Origin: Lactobacillus helveticus DSM 20075 = CGMCC 1.1877
Lineage (GTDB): Bacteria > Bacillota > Bacilli > Lactobacillales > Lactobacillaceae
Direction of reading: 5' to 3'
NCBI RefSeq assembly: GCF_000160855.1
Contig: NZ_GG700757.1
Location: forward strand, 4,435 to 10,129
Length of the DNA: 5,695 nt
Shown one piece after another: positions 1 through 5,695 of the stretch. The translations under genes and the position numbers were made by a program. The first letter of the stretch is position 1. Each line of letters begins with the position of its first letter. The notes beneath the pieces are model-generated. The model saw only the letters and a program-made list of their open reading frames with translations. It was not told where the DNA came from and searched no databases.

Positions 1-13
1 GCTTATTTGGTAG

Positions 14-50
14 AAACCAAGTTATTTACATAGTAACTTGGTTTTTATTT
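14..50 (+). terminator. Inverted repeat with T-tract, intrinsic terminator just past carB
   Basis: A perfect 11-bp inverted repeat (left arm 14-24, AAACCAAGTTA; right arm 34-44) encloses a 9-nt loop. On the plus strand the right arm runs into TTTTTATTTT (42-51), a good intrinsic-terminator tail. On the minus strand, the direction of carB, the stem is followed only by TTT and then CTACC, so the U-tract is poor. The carB stop codon (50-52) lies 5 nt before the stem. The likeliest reading is a terminator of a convergent plus-strand gene beyond the left edge, perhaps also stopping the lspA-carB transcript with lower efficiency. The stem is only 4 G/C pairs in 11. Confidence 0.75.
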
Positions 51-424
51 TAAATTGGTTGCGTCGTCAATGCCAACGATTCTAATACATCTAGAATTAA
101 TTCTGCAGTTTCAATACTTGAAAAGACAGGAATATGAGTATACAATGCCTCATCTCTTATTCTTAACGCATCTTCACTAGCTGCATCAGAAAGATTAGTA
201 ATATTTACTACCATTACAATTTTATGTTGCCGAATTTTTTCTAATAAATTTCGCGGATTATTATGAACTTTCTCTACAACTCCGGTAGTAATCCCTGCTT
301 CCGCAAACATATTTGCAGTTCCTTCTGTAGCAATTAATTTAAAGCCTAATCTGTCAAATCTACGAGCTAATTCTGTTACCCGATTTTTATCTTCATCTCT
401 AACTGAAATGAAAATCGTTCCATA
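50..424 (-). other. MGS-like allosteric (nucleotide-effector) domain of the CarB homologue
   Basis: Residues about 940-1063 match the methylglyoxal-synthase-like regulatory domain that binds UMP, IMP or PRPP in bacterial carbamoyl-phosphate synthases. The E. coli IMP/UMP-contact residues S948, K954, T974, T977, K993, N1015 and T1017 align without a gap to S946, K952, T972, T975, K991, N1013 and T1015 (landmarks SVRDEDK, ATEGTA, VEKVHN and VVNIT). All seven are kept, in contrast to the two synthetase sites of the same protein. Effector binding is inferred; which nucleotide it would bind cannot be read from the sequence. Confidence 0.85.
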
Positions 425-3241
425 ACTAGGGATGTGCAAATCACTAGCTTCATACCCTTTATACAAAGCTTTAGCTAAATGAGTATCTCGTCCCATTACT
501 GAGCCAGATGATTTCATATTAGAATCAAATGTGTTGCCACTACTGTAATTGAGGAAAGAAAATACTGGCATTTTAATATGAATAAAATTACTAGTATGCC
601 ACAGTCCATTAGGATATCCTAATTCTTGCAGATTATGACCAATTAATGCCTCTGTAGCACAAGCAGTAATATCTTTATTTAAAGATTTAGATAGAAACGC
701 TACATTATGGCCTGCATAAGGCTTGACTTGCAATAAGTACAACTCATCATTTACCCGCAAATAATGCAAGTTGAAGATACCTCTTGTCTGTAACACTTTA
801 ATCAATTTAATCGATTGTTGTTCAATCTTTTTTTGTTGTTCCAGAGACAAATTCTGAGGTTTAATAACCGCTATTGAATCGGAGGCATGTGAGCCTGTTT
901 GTTCTAAGTGTTCAATAATACCAGGCAAAGTAACATTTTCACCATCTGAAATAGCCGTTACTTCATACTTATTTCCCTCAATAAATTGAGACACAGTGAT
1001 CTGATCCACTTGATTTTCAGCTAAATATCTCTTAATTGCTGGCACATCATAAACCACAGCAGATTTCAACTTATTTTCCTTATTCATACCTCCAATTAAA
1101 ATCGGAAAGTCATATTGATCAACAAACTTAAATACTGCTTCAGGATTTGTCGTCTTCAAAGATGGAACTCGTTTTAAATTCGTTAATGGGTGATCTAGTA
1201 AGTCTGTAATAGTATCCCGTGGATCCTTAGTTTTTGATTGACCAATAATATGCAGCCCATTTTCTTCTAGCTGTTTGCTTAAAGCACTTACTCTTTTGCC
1301 TGAGAACTGTAAAAGTACATCTTTAATGTTTTCTCTCTTAGCAATAGTTAAAATATTTTCTAACGTAATTGATTCAAAATATACTCGATCAATATCTTTA
1401 TATCTAGATGATACAGATTCATCATTATTTGATAGTAAAACTGTAACATAGCCATTCTTATGTAAAGTTTTAGCTGCGTGAGCAATCATGTAATCAAATT
1501 CACTCGTTACCGAAACTTGTAATGGCAACATGCCTAAAATCAGGATCTTCTTATCTGCTACCAGATCTTTAGCTTCATTTTGAACATCATATGCGCCATA
1601 ATAGGCACACACGTTAGGACGATAAACTCCAGCTGAACCATCTATCTTTAAAAACGATGGTTCCAAATTATATTTACTAATTAATGATCGTAATTCCTCT
1701 ACAGAAATATTTAACACTTTAGCAAGCAAAGGATTAAAGAATCCATAGTCCTTTGCTTCTTTAATTAATTCTAAAGTTAAATGTTCTTTATTTTGTACCA
1801 ACTTATTAATAATGGCAACAATATGAAGTAATTTTTGATAATAAATAGGATGTAATCCTGTAAGCTGTTGCAATTCACTAAAAGGAATATCTTCTTTAAT
1901 AGCTGCTAACAATTTAATTAGATGTAATTCATCGGGATGCTTAAGATCTGCAATTATCTCTTCATTTGTTTTGCGACTTTCTTCTACAAAAGCGTTCCAA
2001 CCTAAATCAAGGTTAGTAGTTGCATCCAGCCCTTTCAGAAATGCAGTTTCGAAATTGCGACCCACACCCATCGCTTCACCACTGGCTTGCATTCGATTAC
2101 TTAATTGATAATGGTTGTAGCCTGAACCGGTAAATGACCAATATGGTATTTTAATTGCTATCGCATCTAAAGTTGGTTCAATAGAAGCATTTAATCCTGA
2201 TAATGGATCAGTTATTTCATTTAATCGATAGCCAATAGCTACTTTGCTTACCACATAACCTACATCGTACATGCCAATTCGTTGAGCCCAAACAGAACTA
2301 CGAGTTAATCGAGGACGAATCGTCAATAACTTAGATTTAATTTGAGTTCCATGGTGTTTAATAGCAAAATGAAAACTTGTAAAACCAACAATTCCTAAAT
2401 TATCTACAATTCGTCTAACTGATTCTCTTAACTCCTGAATATGATCATTATTCAAAGTTAGAGATGGCATAACAACAGCAGAATCTCCAGAATTTATTGC
2501 GACTGGTTCAATAGAACCCGCAAAATTAGTAAATACTAAATTTTCATCTTTATCACGTATTACGTCAACAATGACTTCTTCCCAAGCTGAAAGATCTTCC
2601 GTCAATCGATAATTCTTCCATGTAAAGTTATCAGTTTGACTCTCTTCCTTAAAGTAGACAATTAAGTCTTCTTTGTTTTTAAAACGCAAATGTTCATTAT
2701 GAACATATCGATTATATTTAGTAACTAAAACTGGAAATGTAACTTTAGCAAGCAAACTATCCATAGCAACAATTAAATTATCTTGAGCAGTTTGGCTTAG
2801 TTCCCAGGATTCACTAGTATCAATTCCTAGTTTATTTAAAAACTCGGTTCTTTTTTGCTGATTCCCCATCTGCAAGATACGTGAATTCAAAGTTAATAAT
2901 TGGATTCCCATTTGCTCTAAAATTCCATCTTTCAACAGTTTATGAGCAACTTTTAATCCGTTAGTAGAACCATATGCTGTAATAATTGCATCGGGTTCTT
3001 CCATACGCAAAATTCGTTTAAGAAAGTCTAACGTCATCGGTTCCAAATATACAGTGACATTAAGTTTCTTATCCGTAGAAATGGTTGCAGGATTAGGATT
3101 AACCAGTATAACTTGGATTCCTTCTTCAGTTAAAGCATCAATAGCTTCTGTAGCCATTAAATCCATCTCAGCTACACTGCCAATTAATGTAGGTCCTGAT
3201 CCGATAATTAATACTTTATCTAAATCATTTTCTAGAGGCAT
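50..3241 (-). CDS. carB: Carbamoyl-phosphate synthase large-subunit homologue, catalytically degenerate (pseudo-CarB)
   Basis: This 1063-residue protein has the full CarB architecture (E. coli 1073): carboxyphosphate half (about 1-405), oligomerisation domain (about 410-555), carbamoyl-phosphate half (about 560-935) and MGS-like allosteric domain (about 940-1063). Homology is clear from the start (LIIGSGP, VNPNPATISTD, RMQASGEAMGVGR). Key catalytic residues are gone, compared with E. coli from memory. In the first ATP-grasp site R129 is Q128, R169 is T174, the GGSGGG loop is VHNEHL, H243 is N250, and metal ligands Q285/E299/N301 are H291/T307/R309. In the second, R715 is G717, GGRAME is NKLKSA, and Q829/E841/N843 are H826/Q838/K840. 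The effector domain is conserved. Synthesis of carbamoyl phosphate is therefore very unlikely; the actual role is unknown. The ATG start has a GGAG 6 nt upstream inside carA. The reading frame is intact over 3.2 kb, so this is not an ordinary pseudogene. Confidence 0.9.
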   Translation of the reverse strand: MPLENDLDKVLIIGSGPTLIGSVAEMDLMATEAIDALTEEGIQVILVNPNPATISTDKKLNVTVYLEPMTLDFLKRILRMEEPDAIITAYGSTNGLKVAHKLLKDGILEQMGIQLLTLNSRILQMGNQQKRTEFLNKLGIDTSESWELSQTAQDNLIVAMDSLLAKVTFPVLVTKYNRYVHNEHLRFKNKEDLIVYFKEESQTDNFTWKNYRLTEDLSAWEEVIVDVIRDKDENLVFTNFAGSIEPVAINSGDSAVVMPSLTLNNDHIQELRESVRRIVDNLGIVGFTSFHFAIKHHGTQIKSKLLTIRPRLTRSSVWAQRIGMYDVGYVVSKVAIGYRLNEITDPLSGLNASIEPTLDAIAIKIPYWSFTGSGYNHYQLSNRMQASGEAMGVGRNFETAFLKGLDATTNLDLGWNAFVEESRKTNEEIIADLKHPDELHLIKLLAAIKEDIPFSELQQLTGLHPIYYQKLLHIVAIINKLVQNKEHLTLELIKEAKDYGFFNPLLAKVLNISVEELRSLISKYNLEPSFLKIDGSAGVYRPNVCAYYGAYDVQNEAKDLVADKKILILGMLPLQVSVTSEFDYMIAHAAKTLHKNGYVTVLLSNNDESVSSRYKDIDRVYFESITLENILTIAKRENIKDVLLQFSGKRVSALSKQLEENGLHIIGQSKTKDPRDTITDLLDHPLTNLKRVPSLKTTNPEAVFKFVDQYDFPILIGGMNKENKLKSAVVYDVPAIKRYLAENQVDQITVSQFIEGNKYEVTAISDGENVTLPGIIEHLEQTGSHASDSIAVIKPQNLSLEQQKKIEQQSIKLIKVLQTRGIFNLHYLRVNDELYLLQVKPYAGHNVAFLSKSLNKDITACATEALIGHNLQELGYPNGLWHTSNFIHIKMPVFSFLNYSSGNTFDSNMKSSGSVMGRDTHLAKALYKGYEASDLHIPSYGTIFISVRDEDKNRVTELARRFDRLGFKLIATEGTANMFAEAGITTGVVEKVHNNPRNLLEKIRQHKIVMVVNITNLSDAASEDALRIRDEALYTHIPVFSSIETAELILDVLESLALTTQPI

Positions 3242-3244
3242 AAT

Positions 3245-4300
3245 TTACTCCATCATTTGTAAAAAATAATCGAAAATTTCATCTGCATCATGTGAGCCAG
3301 GAGCTCCTTCTGGATTAAAAGCAGTTGCTACTATTTTATCTTTTATGTTCCAAAATCCTGCATTCAATTCACTGTGAAGATCAAAATACTCACGATTCAT
3401 ATTCATCTTTATACTATCAGGCAATACTAATTGGTCAATATTCATTGACGTTTGCCAAATTGCATTAGTATTCTGCTCAATTACTGGATAATTAATCCCA
3501 TTAAATTCTTGCGGTAACTTAACCAATCCAAAATCTAAATAGTCACTCAACACTAAAAAGCCTAATCCAATTCCCCAAATTGGATACTTACCATAAAATT
3601 GATCTAAAACTGGAGTGATTTTATCAATGATTTCTTCTGGTTTACCTGGACCATTTGAAATAATGATCCCTTCAGGGCGCAAATTTTCTACATCTACCGG
3701 GCTAGCATTATAAGGTAAAACAGTTGCATTTACTTTTCTCAAAGATAAAGCTCTTAACATAGAATGCTTTAATCCTAAATCTAAAACTGCCACTGTTTTT
3801 CCCACATTGGGGGATGCATAAGCATTTTTAGTTGAGACCATTGCTGATTTATTTTTAGGAAGAACCAAAGCTTTGATTTGATCAAAAGCATGTTCATCAT
3901 TGGTATCCATAATTGAAGCTTTAATTGTTCCCTCTTCCATTAGACGATGAACAAGTGCACGCGTATCTACCTTAAAAATAGCTGGTATCTTTTTTTCTTT
4001 CAGAAAAGAACTAAGATCTTCAAAATTTTCACTGTCTGAAATATTCAAAGCAATATCATTGGCAATGATTCCCTTGACAGATGGATCAATACTTTCATAG
4101 TCAATAGCATTAATACCATTATTACCAATCATCGGTGAGGTGAAAACCAAAATTTTCCCAGCATTAGTTGGATCGGTTAAGGCCTCCTGATAACCAAAAT
4201 TAGTAGTTTGAATTGCTAATTCACCTGTAGAAATTATGCTTGCTCCTATGCCTTCACCAGCAAAAGAACTTCCATCTTCTAATATCAAATAACGTTTCAT
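3245..4300 (-). CDS. carA: Carbamoyl-phosphate synthase small-subunit homologue with dead glutaminase site (pseudo-CarA)
   Basis: This 351-residue protein is close to the usual length of Gram-positive CarA. Residues 1 to about 155 are the CarA-specific N-terminal domain (LEDGSSFAGEGIGA, GYQEALTDP, IGNNGIN, DTRALVHRL). Residues about 168-351 are a class I glutamine amidotransferase fold (LDLGLKHS, ISNGPG, NPEGAPGSHDADEIFDYF). Normal CarA hydrolyses glutamine and channels ammonia to CarB. Here the nucleophile motif GICLGHQ reads GIGLGFL: the catalytic Cys is Gly245 (GGA codon, two changes away from any Cys codon), and the following His and Gln are Phe248 and Leu249. The catalytic His of HPE is Asn329; only Glu331 remains. 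The glutamine-binding segments GGNHP and QNHG are also altered (NGINYP, MNID). Glutaminase activity should be absent. The gene starts 2 nt after the rluD stop with no clear Shine-Dalgarno, so it probably relies on translational coupling. Homology is certain; the function is unknown. Confidence 0.92.
   Translation of the reverse strand: MKRYLILEDGSSFAGEGIGASIISTGELAIQTTNFGYQEALTDPTNAGKILVFTSPMIGNNGINAIDYESIDPSVKGIIANDIALNISDSENFEDLSSFLKEKKIPAIFKVDTRALVHRLMEEGTIKASIMDTNDEHAFDQIKALVLPKNKSAMVSTKNAYASPNVGKTVAVLDLGLKHSMLRALSLRKVNATVLPYNASPVDVENLRPEGIIISNGPGKPEEIIDKITPVLDQFYGKYPIWGIGLGFLVLSDYLDFGLVKLPQEFNGINYPVIEQNTNAIWQTSMNIDQLVLPDSIKMNMNREYFDLHSELNAGFWNIKDKIVATAFNPEGAPGSHDADEIFDYFLQMME
3248..3254 (-). 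promoter_or_regulatory. Shine-Dalgarno site of the carB homologue
   Basis: The minus strand reads GATGGAG followed by TAAATT and the ATG at 3241. GGAG lies 6 nt from the start codon and inside the last codons of carA, whose TAA falls between the site and the ATG. This fixes the carB start and suggests coupled translation of the two subunits. Confidence 0.8.
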
Positions 4301-4302
4301 TT

Positions 4303-5214
4303 TTATTCACTTGCTTTTTCTAATTGAGCTAACGTATCTTGAAAAATCTTAGGTGGTTCAACCGTAAATTCTAACCATTTGCCTGTTCTGGGATGTTTAA
4401 AGCCTAAAACTTTAGCATGTAAAAATTGGCCATTTCCTTTTAAAGTTTTACGCGGACCATACAAAGGATCTCCTGCAACTGCATGTCCAATATAGTCTAA
4501 GTGCACTCTGATTTGATGAGTCCGTCCTGTTTCAAGCTGACACTCAATTAAACTATAACCTTTAAATTGCTTGAGAACCTTAAAATGAGTGACGGCTTTT
4601 TTACCATTTTCTACAACCGCCATTTTTTTACGATCATATAGATTACGACCAATTGGTGCATCAATTACACCATTTTCTTCACCAAAATTACCATGGACAA
4701 TAGCCCAATATATTCTCTTATTCGTCTTATGTGCCAATTGATCTTCAAGAGATTCCCTTGCCTTAGCATTTTTTGCAATCATCAATAAGCCCGAAGTATC
4801 TTTGTCAATTCGATGCACAATACCTGGTCTAAAACCTTCAGGCGATTGTGCTAGATCTTGAGTATGATAAAGAAGTGCATTCACCAACGTATGATCGGGA
4901 TGGCCCGGTGCGGGATGCACTACCATGCCTTGTGGCTTATTTACAACAATCACAACTTCATCTTCATACACAATATCAAGGGGAATATTTTCTGGAACAA
5001 CATCCAAAGGTTTTACCGCTGGAACATTAATTTCAATTTTATCTCCTGCTTGAATCTTGTAAGAAACTTTTTCTACCTTATGATTAACTAAAATCTCTTT
5101 TTCTTTAACTAATTCTTTTACTCTAGTTCTAGACAAATCAGGTATTTGTTCTGAAATAAATTTATCTAAGCGTCCGTACTCATTTTCAACCTGTAATTCA
5201 TATTTTTTAGGCAT
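4303..5214 (-). CDS. rluD: RluA/RluD-family 23S rRNA pseudouridine synthase
   Basis: This enzyme isomerises uridine to pseudouridine, by family in the 23S rRNA of the large ribosomal subunit; the exact target positions cannot be read here. From the ATG at 5214 it is 303 residues. It has an N-terminal S4 RNA-binding domain (about 10-65, GRLDKFISEQ, RTRVKELV, ILVN, IQAGDKIEI) and a pseudouridine synthase domain (about 80-295). The family signature HRIDKDTSGLL carries the catalytic Asp137, and GRTHQIRVH (230-238) is intact. I chose the ATG at 5214 because AAGGA lies 8 nt upstream and the S4 domain starts right after it. A longer frame would need a TTG at 5235 without a good ribosome site. The start overlaps the lspA stop by 8 nt (ATGCCTAA). 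B. subtilis has the orthologue (ylyB) in the same place, between lspA and pyrR. Confidence 0.93.
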   Translation of the reverse strand: MPKKYELQVENEYGRLDKFISEQIPDLSRTRVKELVKEKEILVNHKVEKVSYKIQAGDKIEINVPAVKPLDVVPENIPLDIVYEDEVVIVVNKPQGMVVHPAPGHPDHTLVNALLYHTQDLAQSPEGFRPGIVHRIDKDTSGLLMIAKNAKARESLEDQLAHKTNKRIYWAIVHGNFGEENGVIDAPIGRNLYDRKKMAVVENGKKAVTHFKVLKQFKGYSLIECQLETGRTHQIRVHLDYIGHAVAGDPLYGPRKTLKGNGQFLHAKVLGFKHPRTGKWLEFTVEPPKIFQDTLAQLEKASE

Positions 5215-5671
5215 TTTGATCATCCTTATCTGCAAAGAAAATTAAGTAAATAAATATAATGAGCACACCGATTGTAATAGCAGTATCAGCAATATTAAAA
5301 ATATTAAAGTTAATAAAATCAAGTCGAAGCATATCAACCACATACTTTAAGTGAAGTCGATCAATAAAATTACCAATAATGCCACCTAATACTAAGGCTA
5401 AGCCAACGTCAAACAAAGCATTTTTATACTTTTTGTTAAATAAAAAATATAAACAAACGCCGATAGCGATCACACTAATACCGTAAAATAGCCACATTTG
5501 ACCCGTTAAAATATTCCAAGCTGCACCATCATTCTGCAAATAATTAAACGATAGGGTTCCTGGAATAATTTGATGAACTTCACCTACACTATAATGGCTT
5601 ACAATATAACTTTTTAAGCCTTGATCTGCTAAAACTACAAATAATGAAATAAATAAATATAAAAACTGCAT
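5207..5671 (-). CDS. lspA: Lipoprotein signal peptidase (signal peptidase II)
   Basis: This is an integral membrane aspartyl protease that removes the signal peptide of diacylglyceryl-modified prolipoproteins just before the lipobox Cys. The 154-residue length is typical. Four hydrophobic segments are visible at about 3-16, 58-78, 86-103 and 131-147. Family motifs are present: ADQGLK in the first membrane region, QNDGAAW (46-52), GGIIGNFIDRL (96-106), and the two catalytic aspartates Asp113 in YVVDM and Asp129 in FNIADTAI. The tail is short and charged (ADKDDQNA). The ATG at 5671 is the only reasonable start, because in-frame TAA TAA codons lie 3 nt upstream. No convincing Shine-Dalgarno is seen before it, and the 24 nt upstream are too few to judge the promoter. 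It is the first gene of the tight cluster visible here. Confidence 0.95.
   Translation of the reverse strand: MQFLYLFISLFVVLADQGLKSYIVSHYSVGEVHQIIPGTLSFNYLQNDGAAWNILTGQMWLFYGISVIAIGVCLYFLFNKKYKNALFDVGLALVLGGIIGNFIDRLHLKYVVDMLRLDFINFNIFNIADTAITIGVLIIFIYLIFFADKDDQNA
5223..5227 (-). promoter_or_regulatory. Shine-Dalgarno site deciding the rluD start
   Basis: The minus strand reads AAGGA, then TGATCAAA, then ATG at 5214. The 8-nt spacing is good for a Bacilli ribosome site and supports the ATG over the TTG at 5235 and the ATG at 5223, which overlaps the site itself. The site lies within the last codons of lspA. Confidence 0.75.
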
Positions 5672-5695
5672 CTTTTATTAAAATAACCCACTAAT

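Noticed and set aside
3054..3269. Plus-strand open frame of 71 codons across the carA/carB junction
   Set aside because: It is antisense to the conserved N-terminus of CarB, has no recognisable family, and its composition is explained by the opposite coding frame.
50..4300. carA/carB as ordinary decaying pseudogenes
   Set aside because: There is no stop codon or frameshift in 4.2 kb, a good carB ribosome site is kept, and the effector domain is selectively conserved. Neutral decay in AT-rich DNA would be expected to have produced stops before this much substitution.
4301..4320. A promoter or PyrR attenuator between rluD and carA
   Set aside because: Only 2 nt separate the genes, and no stem-loop or T-tract is visible there.
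4848..5091. Two overlapping plus-strand open frames of 60 and 77 codons inside rluD
   Set aside because: They are antisense shadows of the pseudouridine synthase coding sequence, with no ribosome site of note and no recognisable domain.
5672..5695. Promoter or tail of an upstream gene before lspA (in-frame TAA TAA; AT-rich TTATTTTAAT)
   Set aside because: Only 24 nt are available, so a -10-like AT stretch or the end of an upstream coding sequence cannot be told from chance.

Overview
The window is AT-rich (roughly one third G+C by eye) and fully coding on the minus strand. The gene order, the style of the Shine-Dalgarno sites and the protein sequences suggest a low-GC Firmicute, most likely a Lactobacillaceae member of the Lactobacillus acidophilus/gasseri type. 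The species cannot be fixed from the sequence alone.

Layout in transcription order, right to left: lspA (lipoprotein signal peptidase, 5671 to 5207); an RluD-type 23S rRNA pseudouridine synthase (5214 to 4303), which overlaps lspA by 8 nt; a carA homologue (4300 to 3245), 2 nt after the synthase; and a carB homologue (3241 to 50), 3 nt after carA. The genes are packed like a single operon. A perfect 11-bp inverted repeat at 14-44 follows carB directly. It has a T-rich tail only in the plus direction, so it is a terminator for a convergent plus-strand gene, or a weak bidirectional one. No RNA gene, CRISPR array or mobile element was seen.

The notable content is the carA/carB pair. Both are full-length and uninterrupted, and automatic annotation would probably call them the small and large subunits of carbamoyl-phosphate synthase. 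Read residue by residue against the E. coli enzyme (from memory), all three catalytic centres look dead. In CarA the catalytic Cys is Gly245 and the catalytic His is Asn329. In CarB both ATP-grasp sites have lost their phosphate-binding Arg, their glycine-rich loop and all the metal-binding Gln/Glu/Asn residues. In contrast, the C-terminal MGS-like allosteric domain of CarB keeps all seven nucleotide-effector contact residues that I can place. This looks like a heterodimeric pseudoenzyme kept by selection, possibly as a nucleotide (UMP/IMP)-responsive regulator or scaffold, rather than a decaying pseudogene.

The locus also looks like a collapsed pyrimidine operon. In Bacillus and relatives, lspA and rluD are followed by pyrR-pyrP-pyrB-pyrC-carA-carB. 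Here carA follows rluD directly, with no pyrR, pyrP, pyrB or pyrC and no room for a PyrR attenuator.
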